A stretch of 64,000 nucleotides of DNA from Ficedula albicollis (taxonomy: Eukaryota > Chordata > Aves > Passeriformes > Muscicapidae): NCBI RefSeq assembly GCF_000247815.1, contig NC_021674.1:27308514-27372513 (forward strand). The letters run 5' to 3'. The position numbers and the translations under genes are program-made. Within the stretch, counting starts at the first letter, position 1; every line of letters starts with the position of its first letter. A model generated the notes under the pieces. It searched no databases and was not told the origin of the DNA. It saw only the letters and a list, made by a program, of their open reading frames with translations. Shown here piece after piece: positions 41,115-60,149 of the stretch.

Positions 41115-42060
41115 TCTAGAATAAGGCAATGTTTGCCTGTCCTCTCCCTACACGCGGAATCCAGGCCAGTGCGATGTGGAGCTCAATAAGAAACTGCATG
41201 AATAAACACGAATAGAAAGTTGTGCTCAGCTAACCGAGGAAATCAGAGCAATACCAGGGCACCAACGTCCACATTTCTTTTCACTTCGGGCCGGGGCAGT
41301 AACCTCATCTGGGTATGCTAAAAATTAAGGGCAACGGGCAAGCTGATTCAAGTCCTTCTAAAGGCTGCTGTAATTGATCAGACAGAGAGAGATGGGGCTG
41401 ACCGAAGCCCCACGCCTGACCGTGGAGGGCCAGCAGCAGCCGCGGCCCAGCAGGCACACAAAGGACCCCCAATCATGCTAAAGGGCTCGGGCAGCCACCA
41501 AAGAGAGAGGGAGGAAGGGAGAGAAGCAGGTGGCGTCGGTGGTCCCCAGACCTCCACGCCGGGTGGCACGCACGCCGGTGGATCCGCAAATCGGAGCTAG
41601 CTGGGGATGAAGGCAGTGTTATACAGCGTTACAGGCGAGGGGTGGGCGGTGAGGGGGTTAACTACCGTCTCCAAAGTGCTCCGGAACCGGCTGGTCTCGG
41701 CCCGACTTCTGACGGGCGGGGCGGGGCAGTGGCCCCGCGGCGGCGGGCGAGGGGCGGCGGTGCGGGACGGCGCGGCCGGGCAGCGGGGAGGCAGCGCGCC
41801 GGGCTGCCGGGCTCCGGCCATCTGCCTCCTGTCCTCCGGCTTTCTCTTAAATATTGATCAGAGGCACTTCAGCTTCTGAGTAATTTCATCTTAATCAGCG
41901 GCCGGGCTCGGCGCGGATAACAAACTAACGCTGGAGAGGGCCTGTGGATAATGCCGGGCCAGGGACAGGGAGGAGGCAGCCCTCCGGTTTGGCGGGGCTC
42001 GATAGGCCCTATCTTCCCGGGGCAGATGGACTTAGTGGGTGAGAAGGCTTAAACGCAGCT
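41115..42060. promoter_or_regulatory. Mixed sequence with CpG island core (about 41640-41830)
   Basis: Mixed sequence becoming strongly GC- and CpG-rich around 41640-41830. No coding sequence was recognised. The open frames over the core exist on both strands, as expected for GC-rich DNA. Confidence 0.5.
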
Positions 42061-42175
42061 TTTCATAGATTTACACCTCAATCAGCCATTCAGGTTTTTT
42101 ATGCAAATCCTAAAACAACATCATTTATCCATCACGAAGCCCGGCTTTGAAACGGCATATCATTAGCTGCACCCT
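42061..42175. promoter_or_regulatory. Candidate regulatory element with octamer and MEF3-like site
   Basis: An AT-rich stretch between GC-rich blocks. It contains tcaggttt (42090-42097), close to the MEF3 site that SIX-family proteins bind, a few bases before a perfect octamer ATGCAAAT (42101-42108). Motif evidence only. Confidence 0.3.
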
Positions 42176-44049
<1,874 letters not shown>

Positions 44050-44340
44050 CCCATTGCACAGGAAAATGACCGGGGTGGAGGGAAACGGTGGAGCCCGCCG
44101 TGGCGGAGGGGACACGGAGGGACACGGCCGTGCCCCGCGCCGCCGCTGCCCCGCGCCGCCGCCGCTATCGCAGCACCGTGTCCCCATTGCCGCCCGCAGC
44201 CTCCTCGCAGGGTCCCTCCTTCCCTGTAAAATCCCTCCGGGGTGTCCCGCCGAGCCCGGGAAGGCGGGGGCCGGAGGGGCGCAGGGGCCGCGCTGCGCTG
44301 CGCGCCCCGCGGCGGGACAGAGTGCGGGACCAGCAGCCCA
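44050..44340. promoter_or_regulatory. CpG island
   Basis: A compact GC- and CpG-rich island about 1.4 kb 3' of the SIX3 stop codon. No protein was recognised in its overlapping open frames. Confidence 0.6.
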
Positions 44341-45136
44341 CGGGGAAAGAAGGAGTGATTTTCCGTGGCGGACAGAAACACCGGACATCGCTGGGTAGAT
44401 AAGAAAATGGAATACTGTATTTGATTTAGAAAGTTTGTACATATAGATAAACACGCAGTTAAGGAAACAATAGTTTAAGCGTCCTACGTGGAGTTTAAGA
44501 AGAGACCCCCCAAAGCTGCTATGAAATACTCAAAATAGCTTTTGCATAAGATAACTACAGTTGCACCCTAAGCTTTTTTTTTTTTTCTTTTTCTTTTTTT
44601 TTTTCTATCGCTGAGGTCCCTTTTGGAAACCTAGCACGTCAGATTTTGACAGCTAAGTTTGTGCAAGGAACACCGAGTCAAGGAAAATAAAAAGGAGAGA
44701 GAGAGAAAGGGTGGGAGGGAGATAGAGAGGGGAGGAAGAAAGAAAGAAAGAGGAGAGCAAATATCATATACAAGCATTTCTACACATATATTACAAACTG
44801 GGAAAATGACCGCATCATTAAGATATACATAATTCATATAAAATTTTGAAATAAAAATAAAAATCTGTTACAGTCATAACTATTCTTTTTCCACATTTAT
44901 AACCAGTACCCACACAGGCAGTGACAGAAGTGTAGAAAAAAAGGTGCTTACGAATAAAATGATTGTCTGCAGAACAAAAAAACAGAAAATTGCATCTTGG
45001 CTGGACCATCACTTGGACTAAAAAAAAAAAAAATAGAGAGAGAAGGAGAAAGGAAGAGAGAGAGAGAAATAGGACCAACAAAAAGGCGATAAACATTTGT
45101 TATTTCCCTCTTCAAGGAGTTCCTTTTAAATTTTTT
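44341..45136. other. Gene-free sequence downstream of SIX3
   Basis: Low-complexity content dominates: T-rich at about 44574-44606, GA-rich at about 44691-44756 and again at about 45037-45070, and several A tracts. It may include distal 3' UTR of SIX3 if a further polyadenylation site is used. Confidence 0.5.
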
Positions 45137-45142
45137 TTTATT
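45137..45142 (-). terminator. SIX3: Candidate SIX3 polyadenylation signal
   Basis: The + strand reads tttatt, which is AATAAA on the SIX3 strand, about 560 nt past the stop codon. Mammalian SIX3 has a 3' UTR of several hundred nt, so the spacing is plausible. The surroundings are T/A-rich and chance occurrence cannot be excluded. Confidence 0.4.
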
Positions 45143-45458
45143 TTTGATTTTTATACAAATTCGATCGGAGTTTGCATTTGTTTGTCTGGTTTCTGTTTGT
45201 TTTCCTTTACTATAGAGAATATTTTTTCCCAGATACAAATTTAATCATCATCATCATGCAAGTGGGTGAAATGCGTCCATGGAAAAGCGCAAAGGAGAAA
45301 TCGTGCTTGTCCTAAAAAGAATACAATTGTCACTTTTGCTTTGTTTTTTTTTTTCCTTTCTTTTTATATATATAATAATTATTATTTCCCGCCCTCCCCC
45401 CCACCCTTCCCGCTGCAGCACCAGCGTTTGTGACTGTTGAAGTTTTAGCTCCATCTCT

Positions 45459-45499
45459 TGGTGGTGGTGTTGGCTGACGGTGGTGGTGGTGGTGGTGGA
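45459..45499. repeat. (TGG)n simple repeat
   Basis: TGG triplets in two blocks interrupted by ttggctgac, within the presumed SIX3 3' UTR. Confidence 0.85.
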
Positions 45500-45676
45500 T
45501 TCTCTGATCCCTGTCTGTTTGTTTGCTATTATGTTTGGGTCGGGTTTGGCCTTTTCTTTCCTCCCGGCTGTGTGTGTGCGTGCATGCGTGTGTGTGTCCT
45601 GATTCTAGGTTGCCTCGGTTTGTTTTGCTCGGGACGGGGAGAGGGTGCTTGGCTGTTTGGATTTGGATTTTTTTTT

Positions 45677-45694
45677 GTTTGTTTGTTTGTTTGT
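45677..45694. repeat. (GTTT)n simple repeat
   Basis: Four GTTT tetramers just past the SIX3 stop codon. In the transcript this is an AAAC repeat at the start of the 3' UTR. Confidence 0.85.
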
Positions 45695-45703
45695 TTTCCG
45701 ATA

Positions 45704-45975
<272 letters not shown>

Positions 45976-46054
45976 CTGCATCGCGCCGGGAGACAAAACA
46001 ACAGCACAGCCCCGCTCAGACACCGGGCGCGGCCGAGGGGACGGCGCCCGCCCG

Positions 46055-46493
<439 letters not shown>

Positions 46494-47249
46494 GCCGCGC
46501 CGCGCTGCCCCCGCCCGGCTGCGGCCGCCTCGGGGACGCGGCGCCCGGCGCGCACACACGGACAGGGACCGCGCTGCGACACGGGACGGGCAGCGCGGGC
46601 ACCAGCCCTGCCCTGTGCCCGCGTTCGGAAACGCGAGCAGCGCCTTCTCTTTCCGCGGAGTGCCATTCATTCATCCCGCAGCACGGCGGGCCTAGGAGAA
46701 GGAGAAGCCGTGTGGGGGTGAGCCCCTCTAACACTCGGACAACGCGAAAAGCTCCAAGGAGCGGGCAAGAGTCGTCCTGGATCCCCATTTTGTGCTCTGG
46801 CTAACACCCGCCTAAATATTTCCCAGCTCACAGACACTCTGGGTCTGCGGTAGGGAAGGAGGGAGGTCCTGTCCCAGGGACGCCGCGCTATAAATAAAAT
46901 AAAAGAAGGAGAATGTGGAACACAGCGCTTTTCTCTCCTGGAAATTTAAGTCCTTTTTTCATCTGAAAGCCGTAATCAGCTTTAAAGTGCTTGTTCTTTC
47001 ATTGTCAACGCTTAAGGGAATATTACCTTTGAATATTTTTTTAAGAGGCAATAAATATTTTTTACGTTTTCTAGAGTATTGTAAATATTCCACTGCGTCC
47101 GTTTATCCCACTCGAAGCCCAAAGAAAGCCTAATTCAGGGATAAGAGCTAGAAGTCCTGGACTAAGCAGCCAGCCTCAACCTCTAGCGCCTAGGACTGCC
47201 AGTGTGAATCAAAACACACTCTTCGCTCAAATGTTTCTCACCCGGGTAT

Positions 47250-47610
47250 TTTTTATTTAACTTCCTGCGAAGAACAGGAAAATGTAGCCGGTTTATTCTA
47301 CATTTCTCATTATTTTTAGTTGTCTAATTTCAGGATCTTTGATTTTTCTCCCATTTACAAATCCTGGTGCATTCATCTGCTGTCAACAGCGTTGAGTCAA
47401 CAAAAGCATCCGTAGGCAACTTCTGTTTATTTACAGTCCTAAGCTGATCTGTTTTCCATTTAATGGAAATTAAATAGCGAGGCACTTTTAGGTTGCATTT
47501 CTCCTACAGAATCTTTAATCAGTAGCACCAGCGCTGTAATTAGTAGGAATTTAAGAGACAGCATTTATAAGAAGTTTTGTTTACACTCTTACACTGGTAG
47601 CGAAACTTAA
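47250..47610. promoter_or_regulatory. Candidate intronic enhancer
   Basis: An AT-rich block inside the SIX3 intron with several homeodomain cores, including ctgtaattagta (47534-47545), which is also present at 38509-38520. It contrasts with the CpG-rich sequence at both ends of the intron. Conservation is untested. Confidence 0.35.
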
Positions 47611-47754
47611 ATTAAAATAAAACCAATGTGTCAAACTAGATTAAGGGTCCATATTCATTTGCAAAGTAACTTTTACGACAGTAATGAGAAAGAAAGAAAA
47701 AGACAGGAGAAAGGTTGTCTCGCTTTTATCATGGCAAAGCAGAAAGCTGGGAGG

Positions 47755-47802
47755 GGGAAAAAGAAAAAGAAAAAAAAAAAAGAAAAATAAAAAAGACACC
47801 GA
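47755..47802. repeat. A-rich low-complexity tract
   Basis: A-rich sequence with scattered G ([20 protein letters not shown] words) in the SIX3 intron. It is T-rich on the gene strand. Confidence 0.75.
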
Positions 47803-48508
47803 GAAACAGGCAAATAAATGCAAGTGTAAATGCACAGGAAACACACGACCAGGAGGCCAGGTCGCCATGTGGTGTAAACACAGAAATGGAGATGCAAGGA
47901 GGGAAAAGATTCCGGGTCTCTTAAATGTTTTTTGGGGTTTTTTGTTTGTTTTTTTCTCTTCCCCATTAGCCAAAAAGCTCTGGGGTATGCCTGTGCTGGT
48001 CCCGCTGCGCATGCAGAGCAGCACGAACAATTAGAGCGGAGCCGCCGGCTCCGCCGAAACCCGCTCTGAACCGCACAGCCTGCCTCGGCCTTTCGGCGGG
48101 GGAGCGCGGCAGAGCCCGGCCAGGCACAGATCCCGGCAAGCCGAAAGCCAAACCGGAGCCCAGCCACCCGGAGCCGTGGCGTTTCCCGTTCCGCCGCGCC
48201 AGCCGCCGCTGCAGGGTGGGAGGGAGGCCGGGAGAGCCGGGCGCTGCCCCCGCCGCAGCCGCTGCGCTCCGCGCACATCCACACACACTCGCGGAGCTGC
48301 CCACGCCCGCCGGGAGCCCGTAGGGAGCCGGGACAAGGTCGGAGGCACGTCAGGCAACTTTGAGCCGTGCCTATCCCCGTCCCATCCCTGTGGCTGCCGG
48401 GAGGAGACCTACCCGCCCGGCGAGGGGAGCGATTTCTCCGCGATGGAGAAGAGGAGGGAAGGAGAGGCAGAGGCGCGCTGCCGCCCGGGCGGCTGCCGAG
48501 CAGCGGAG

Positions 48509-48523
48509 CCCCCCCCCCCCCCC
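48509..48523. repeat. Poly-C run, 15 nt, flanked by a 19-nt direct repeat
   Basis: The word ggctgccgagcagcggagc occurs at 48491-48509 and again at 48524-48542, separated only by C. This looks like two contig ends carrying the same 19 bases with filler between. It lies in the SIX3 intron, 67 bases or more from exon 1. Confidence 0.9.
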
Positions 48524-48608
48524 GGCTGCCGAGCAGCGGAGCGAGCCCCAGGGTCCCGCCGCCCAGCTCGCCCCCCGCCCCGGAGCGTGGCACCGCAGCC
48601 CCACTGAC

Positions 48609-49522
<914 letters not shown>

Positions 49523-49593
49523 GGGATGACCGGGGAGAGGGGGAGATAAATCAAGGAGAAAAGAAAGAAAGGGAGGAAGAAGGGAGGAAAGGG

Positions 49594-49738
49594 CACACGC
49601 ACCGCGCACGCATCCACACCCGCACACGCACACACAGCCACATAGAGGCACGGGGGCACACACACTCACACGCACACGCGGGCACACGCACACGCGCGCT
49701 CACACGCACCCCACACGCACACGCACTCACACACACCC
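49594..49738. repeat. CA/CG alternating purine-pyrimidine tract in SIX3 leader
   Basis: About 145 nt of interrupted CACA and CACACG words. On the SIX3 strand it is TG/CG-rich. Such alternating sequence can adopt Z-DNA, and it lies in the presumed 5' UTR or core promoter. Confidence 0.85.
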
Positions 49739-49891
49739 GGCCCCGCGCCGCCGCCGAGTCAGGATTCAGTGATTCAACAGCGATCGCCCTAATGACAACA
49801 GCCTCATAATATCTCCCCTAAATCCACAGTGAGTGCAGCGCTGAAACATTTTGTTTCGCTTTTCTATTGGTCTTCTGAGTGTCGTTGTGGC

Positions 49892-49905
49892 GTTGCCATG
49901 GCAGC
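49892..49905. promoter_or_regulatory. RFX X-box-like site
   Basis: gttgccatggcagc differs by one base from the palindromic RFX consensus GTTGCCATGGCAAC. It lies about 370 nt upstream of the SIX3 start codon, next to a CCAAT box. A functional role is inferred from the motif alone. Confidence 0.45.
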
Positions 49906-49910
49906 CGCTG

Positions 49911-49936
49911 CCCCCCCCCCCCCCCCCCCCCCCCCC
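49911..49936. repeat. Poly-C run, 26 nt, flanked by an 8-nt direct repeat
   Basis: The word ccgctgcc lies on both sides (49905-49912 and 49935-49942). It is probably gap fill within the SIX3 promoter, so the distance between the X-box and the + strand CCAAT pair may be shorter than assembled. Confidence 0.85.
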
Positions 49937-49990
49937 GCTGCCAATCACTGTCAGCCCTGCCAATCATTACGGAGTACGTAAGGAAGGTTT

Positions 49991-50575
49991 TTACCACTTC
50001 GCCCAAATGCACGGGGGGGAGGGAAGCCGGGCGGTTGGTGGAAAAGCCTGGTTTGTTGTTTGGATTTTTTTTTTTCCTCCTTAATCTTTGCAACTCCTAA
50101 TCTCAGCACTTCCCCTTCTCCCTGTCTCTCCCCCCTCCTTCTCCACACCCCTCCTAAATAAGGGATCAAATAATGCGAAAAGCAGTGTGCACATATTTGT
50201 TGAATGGGATGAGCAATTAGAGGGTGGAATATTATTGTGATCTTAACGAGCCTCGTTAAAGCTAAAGGAGATATGGGGGAAAAGTAAATGGGCCAGGCTG
50301 GGATACACGTTCGGATAAAGGGCTCCTAACTGAGACAATTTACACATGATTTGCACGTAGTTTCACTTCATTCTGCCTATCTGAGCACTAATAGTGCCGG
50401 GGAAGAAAAGAAAGATGAGATCATTAGACCCATCCTCACGCCGGTGACCCTCCCAGAAGCAGGCACATACAGTACAGGCTGGGCTTAGCCCTGGCTCACC
50501 GAAGAGTCTCTCCTCCCCTCTCCCGCTCCCTGCCCCTCTCGGCGGAAGGAGGGATCCGCTGCCCGCGGAGTTCCG
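49991..50575. other. Upstream region of SIX3, gene-free
   Basis: Mixed sequence becoming GC-rich after about 50490. No protein was recognised on either strand. Confidence 0.5.
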
Positions 50576-50603
50576 CCCCCCCCCCCCCCCCCCCCCCCCC
50601 CCC
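50576..50603. repeat. Poly-C run, 28 nt, flanked by a 16-nt direct repeat
   Basis: The word gcccgcggagttccgc is at 50561-50576 and again at 50604-50619. The two copies with only C between them fit an unclosed contig overlap. Confidence 0.92.
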
Positions 50604-52620
50604 GCCCGCGGAGTTCCGCGGCCGCTCCGCCGGGAGCCGCCCGGGGAGCGCAGCCTGGATCTGCTCCGGCTCCGCGACCGACCCCGGCTCGCTGCCTCCC
50701 CCGTCCCATTCCTCGCTCCCCCGCCCTCTCGCTCCTTCTCCTCTTCCCTTTCCTTCTCCTTTCTCTTCCCTCTCTCCACTTTGTTTTCCCTGCTTTCTGG
50801 CTTTCCTCCTCCCACTCGCCTCACCTCCCCTCGCCCTTTCCTTTCTCCGGAGCCCAGCGACCTTGCGAGGCTGTTCCTCACCCCAAATCCGCCGGGGCTT
50901 TGCACCGTACCTCTCCTTTTCCCTGCAAATTCTGGCCCCGACTTACAAGGCTCTTTTGGGGGGAAGAGGAAAGGGATGCGAGCAAAAGTGGATTTGAGGC
51001 TTTTTTTATTGTTGTTTTTTGTTTTGGTTTTTTTTTTTTAAACTGAGAGCAGGGAAAATATTCGGGGTGGTGGTTTGAGTCCATCCCTCAGTAAGACACA
51101 GCTGGGTCGTCAGACCTTGCTACCATGCAACTATATTTATTATTAGGTATGTTGCTTTTAAGAAGATTTAATCAGCATCTTGAGCTGGTAACTCTTTTGT
51201 TTGGTTTCTGTAGCTATGGAAGTGTGATTTACAGAGATTTGTACGGGTCATGGACATCTTTCCAGACTTACTGTGTATATTTAGACAGGACTTTGCTTGG
51301 TGTTAAAAAGTGTATATTTTGAATAGGTTCACACACAGTAGCAAACAATACCGACATTGTAAAGGCATGTACAACGAGTATTGAAACGCAGCATCCAGAC
51401 TTCAACTAATCTGCCCTCAATAAAGCTGAAATAATTATCCTAAGCCGCCTTTCTAGAAGAAAAATCATTGAGGAATTCAAAACTTTTTTAAAGATCTTTT
51501 CTGCATTCCGATGGAGATCGAGGGGTGAGGCTTGGAGCCCAAACTACTTTCAGACATCAATGGAGGGAAGGAGGGGGGGAAGTGAGATATTACAATTAAA
51601 ATGTGAAAACATAGCGTGACTTGCCCTATCCGAAGGATAATAATAATACTGCTATGGGTGGTAGAAGTTCTTTAGCTGCGCTCCAAACTGGTTGTGATCC
51701 TTTCACAGCGCACTCCTCGTGAAATAATTCCAAGTGGCAGATGAATAGGTCCAGTTGGAAGAGCTGCTGGACTGGAAGAAGCTCGCTGTATTACACATTC
51801 ATCTGATTTCCACTAAACTGTCATTGGTGTGCTACATGGCTTCATAGTCCTAATGGAAATAATTCGCCCTCTTAATTTTTAGTGATCTGCTTAAGCACTT
51901 CTGTTAACAGACTTGGGAAAAACTTCTTTTTACCCTCCCATCTCCCCTGGCTCATATTTCCAGTCCTACAGCTAAGGAGGGAAAGAGACTTCTCAGTCCC
52001 TCTACAAATCGACTTGGAGGTATTAATTGGACAACAATATGTTTAGCCAAAGATTTTAATACACACACACACACAAAATCTTTTTCTTTGTAATCCTTTC
52101 CTTTTATGTAAAGGATTACAGAGGGGAGAGTGGGGGGAATTCCTGCGGGAGTTTCTTAATATTTGATTCCATTTTTCTTCGAGCTGTAAATTAAAGTACC
52201 TTAAAATGTATTTCCAGAATAACATCCAAACCGCCTCTGTTTGGTTTTTTTTTTTCCATCTCACGGACTATCATACACTGGTAGTTCAGCTTTAGGTTGC
52301 AACCCCTCTATTAGTATTCCTGATGAATCTCTGAAAGATTCTACATATATTCTTTCTCTCTTGCTCTCTCTCTCTTTTCCTTCCGCACCCCCTTCTTTTT
52401 ATTTTTTTTTAACCTTTTTCCCCCCAGATGTATGAAACATGTAACAACTGCATTTTTGGCGAAAATCTTTCTTCCGCAATATTCTTCCGTAGGGTGTTTC
52501 AATGCGTGTATTCCGTGTGCGTGCGTATTTAAACCCAAACAAACCCACAACCCTGCCTATCAGCTAATATCAAGGTCTTCCTGAAGCCCGGTCTCCTCTC
52601 TGTGCCGCGAAGGTCCAGCA
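50604..52620. other. Gene-free upstream sequence
   Basis: A pyrimidine-rich block (about 50697-50812) is followed by AT-rich sequence with a short CA repeat (about 52061-52075). The AT-rich part from 51330 to 52060 is enhancer-like in texture (several TAAT and ATTA cores) but nothing specific was recognised. Confidence 0.5.
50697..50812. repeat. Polypyrimidine low-complexity tract
   Basis: Mostly C and T (ctcttccctttccttctcc-type words) over about 115 nt. Confidence 0.8.
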
Positions 52621-56658
<4,038 letters not shown>

Positions 56659-57671
56659 AGCCGCAGCCGCCTCCCGGCTGGGCTGGAGTGCCTTCCCCCA
56701 TCCCTCTGGATCTGCTGGCAGCTCCCGCCAGTCGAAAGTTACCTGCACTGCAGCAGAAGCAGCCGTACAGTCGCTTGCTCCTGAATTAAACACAACTCTT
56801 AATGATGTAGCATTATCAACAAGGGACACTTGATTGACTGATCTAGGTATGATATATGTGCTTGGCGTCTAAATTAAATATTAAGTGAAATACTTAGCTC
56901 TAATTAGAAATCGTAACCTAGCGATGAAAACTTGAAGAAACAAACTGCGGGGGGAGGAGGGGACAGGCTTTAAACGCTGCAGAGAGGAAAGTAGCGGTGA
57001 TGTGTACAGAGTCTGACATATTAGCAACAAGCAGCAACTTTGAAATGATTGACGTGTCATTAAAGCCATCAGGCTGATTTTAATAAATCTTCAAGGAAAA
57101 AAAAAGAAAGAAAAGCGAAGAAATGTGTGGAACCTCGCAGACAGGTTATTTATTAATCAGAGCATTAAACCCGAGAGAAACACAATTAGAATGGGGGAGA
57201 AGGAGAGAAGGCGGAGGAAAATCTGTTGACGAATTTAGCAAGTAAACGTCCATAAAGCAACGACCATCCAGCTAAGGGGCTTCTCTGGGAGATGGAGATG
57301 TCAGAGCCAGATGCCTTCTCCCCCGAGTGTGCCTTCCCAAGGTAAACAAGCACACAGTTGTCTCAACTTTCTCCTTTAGTACAAAGTTCCTGGTGCGACG
57401 GAAAATTTGAATATTTTATCAGTCTCTTGTAGTGACCCTCATTAGGTGGGCATCCTGCTAAGGCCTTGGCGTTACAAGAAAGCTGCCCAATCAGAGCATT
57501 TGCACGCCTTGTTAGCGATGGTTAATGAAGCTTCCCCATGCACTCAAAGAAAGGCCCCCTCGATGTAGATTTACCTTATGTCAACTCGTTACTTCTAATG
57601 AATCGCATCAAAATTCTTCCCTGAATGGGGCCGAGGCGCCCGGACCGGGATCCCCTCCCCGCCCGGCGGAG
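56659..57671. other. Gene-free sequence upstream of SIX3
   Basis: AT-rich, with many homeodomain-type cores between about 56780 and 57560, and a GC-rich edge after 57620. Candidate regulatory sequence, but no specific element was recognised. Confidence 0.45.
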
Positions 57672-58282
<611 letters not shown>

Positions 58283-58950
58283 TAGCATTTTAAAATCAAT
58301 TAGTATTTTCAATTCTTGAGGTGAATTATTCAAACAAATGTTTGGGAGACCCTGAGGGAGAATTTGGCCGTGACAAAAGGTTTGATTAGCTTTATTTCCC
58401 CCCAAAAGCAACAAAGGCGTAGGGCTGCGAGAACAATCCGCTACATCAGGGCATGTTCAATTAAATGAAAGTCATTAGCTTCGCCGTGAAAGCACTACCT
58501 TTAAAATCAGATGGGGCGGGCGGGAAGGGGGGAGTGGGTGTACTCTGATAATTGTGGCTGGGGGGTTTAACACTCCCCCCCCCCCCCCGCTGGAGGATTT
58601 AACACTCCCCCTCCCCCTATACACACAAAGCCCTCCAAAAAGAAGAAGGAGGGGAGGGGGGGGGACCCAAACCCAACACTTCACCCTTTGGAAATTTGTG
58701 CTCAGTCTAAACAATAGGAAGCCCATAATGCAGATTATAACACTCACTGACTCGAATCCATTATCTGCCCTCCACACTGTCTATATATTGATTTCCATAT
58801 ACTTTCTATTGCTCTCAATGACTGAGCAAAGCTCCAGTTAAGAGCCCGCGACACACAGGAGCGCTGCTTGAACTACATCTCACCAATACAAGCCGGAGCC
58901 GGTTGTAAACACGAAATGCTCCCACTTTCCCGGTGTAGCTGTGAACAAGC
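58283..58950. other. Gene-free mixed sequence
   Basis: AT-rich with purine- and pyrimidine-rich patches. Contains the short C run at 58576-58588. No gene recognised. Confidence 0.5.
58576..58588. repeat. C13 run between imperfect 23-nt repeats
   Basis: A gctgg...tttaacactccccc block ends at the run and a near copy (gctggaggatttaacactcc) starts at 58589. The copies differ at two or three positions, so this could be a genuine diverged tandem duplication or a faulty overlap. Confidence 0.7.
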
Positions 58951-59260
58951 ACACGACCACCCCTCCACCCCCGCGAGGAAGCTGGCGGCCGGGCAGAGCC
59001 GGCGCGCTGCTCCGGGCCCCCTCCCGCCGCGGGGAGCATGCGGGTCCCCCCCGATTCAAGGCTAGGTGAGCAGCCCGTGTCCACGGGAGAAATCCCGGGG
59101 CCTCTTCCCGGGGCGCCCCGTCCCGAGAGCTTCGGAGCCGCAGGCGGGGATGGGGATGCGGGTCCCCTCGGGGCACCGCCGGGCGGGCAGAGCTGGGGAG
59201 CTCAGCTCCCTGCCCGTGGCCCTCCGCCAGCAGCCCCTCTCCCCAAGACCTGAGCTCTTA
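58951..59260. promoter_or_regulatory. CpG island
   Basis: A compact CpG-rich block about 9.5 kb upstream of SIX3. A donor-like acg|gtaagt follows at 59336-59341 (+ strand). No known protein was found in the open frames. It could be the first exon of a non-coding transcript, but this is not supported further. Confidence 0.5.
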
Positions 59261-60134
59261 ATGAGGGATGAAGGGGGTTTCTTAACTCTGAAACCCAACA
59301 GAGCAGAACTTTCCCAAGGCAGGATCCTCCGGACGGTAAGTTTGATATTTAGATTAAGATCACTTCCTCACGGGCTCCTGTAGTGTGTGTGTGTGAGTAT
59401 GTGAATGTGAGGAAGACGAGGAGAGGGAGCAAGCTTAGCTCAAAGTGACCATAAAAGAGAGAGAAGAAAACACCAAGAGCACGACCTGATTTTTTGGGGG
59501 AAGTGCTCTTAGAGGGAGGTGGGGTGGGAACGGGAGGCCACCGAGGCTGAAACGGGAAGCGCGGTCTAGCTGCTCCTGCTTCTTCCCAACCTTCCTCTGC
59601 AGGGCATCGCTCCAGGAGGAGGCGAAGAAGGTATCGAGAGGGTTAAAGTGTCGGGCGAGAAGTAGAAATTTGGAAGCGAATATGTGTTTGGGGGAGGGGG
59701 AGTAAAGCGGTAATTCTGCTGCTGTAAAGACCCCAAATAATCCACTCGGAACCTGTATAGATCGGGGAGATCCGGGACAGCGTCTTAAATGGTCACATCT
59801 CCCTCCCCCCCTCCACCCCCTCCCTTTACTTTAATGAAGATGGTTAATTTGCTTCGAGGCAGTGCGCTGGGTTGATAAGTCCTCCCCAGCTAATATGTTA
59901 AAGTTTAAATACCAGCAGGTGCAAATTCACTCTACTTAAAGCTATAAAAATAATGCCGAAATTCAAGAGCACAAGAAGTCAGCCTTTGTATTGTGATTTA
60001 TAAAAGGGAAATTGCGCTATACATAGCCAACTATTTACCAAAAAACCCAACCCCCAAAGCCCTGAAAAGTGCTAAACTCTTCTTAATGATGCCGAAGGTG
60101 AAGTTGTTTCATATTGGACAAAATGGGAATTATT
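59261..60134. other. Gene-free sequence
   Basis: Mixed to AT-rich, with a short tg repeat near 59383 and purine-rich patches. No gene recognised. Confidence 0.5.
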
Positions 60135-60149
60135 CTTTGTCATGTAAAT
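60135..60149 (+). promoter_or_regulatory. SOX-POU composite motif
   Basis: ctttgtcatgtaaat places a SOX core (CTTTGT) directly before an octamer variant (ATGTAAAT) with the spacing of classical SOX2-POU elements; the one octamer change is C to T. It sits in an AT-rich, conserved-looking stretch (about 60060-60260) some 10.6 kb upstream of the SIX3 start. Function is inferred. Confidence 0.45.

Larger units (their letters stand above)
45143..45703 (-). other. SIX3: Probable SIX3 3' UTR
   Basis: Sequence from the SIX3 stop codon to the candidate AATAAA. On the + strand it contains a TGG repeat (45459-45499), a GTTT repeat (45677-45694), and T-rich and TATA-rich stretches. The boundaries depend on the polyadenylation call. 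Confidence 0.45.
49523..49990 (-). promoter_or_regulatory. SIX3: SIX3 5' leader and promoter region
   Basis: Sequence immediately upstream of the SIX3 start. It holds a CA/CG alternating tract (49594-49738), a CCAAT box on the gene strand (49870-49866), two CCAAT words on the + strand (49941-49945 and 49960-49964), and an X-box-like palindrome gttgccatggcagc (49892-49905). No convincing TATA box was seen, in keeping with a CpG-island promoter. The transcription start is not defined. In mammals a divergent non-coding RNA starts from this promoter, and the + strand CCAAT pair would suit that, but no transcript can be inferred here. Confidence 0.6.
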
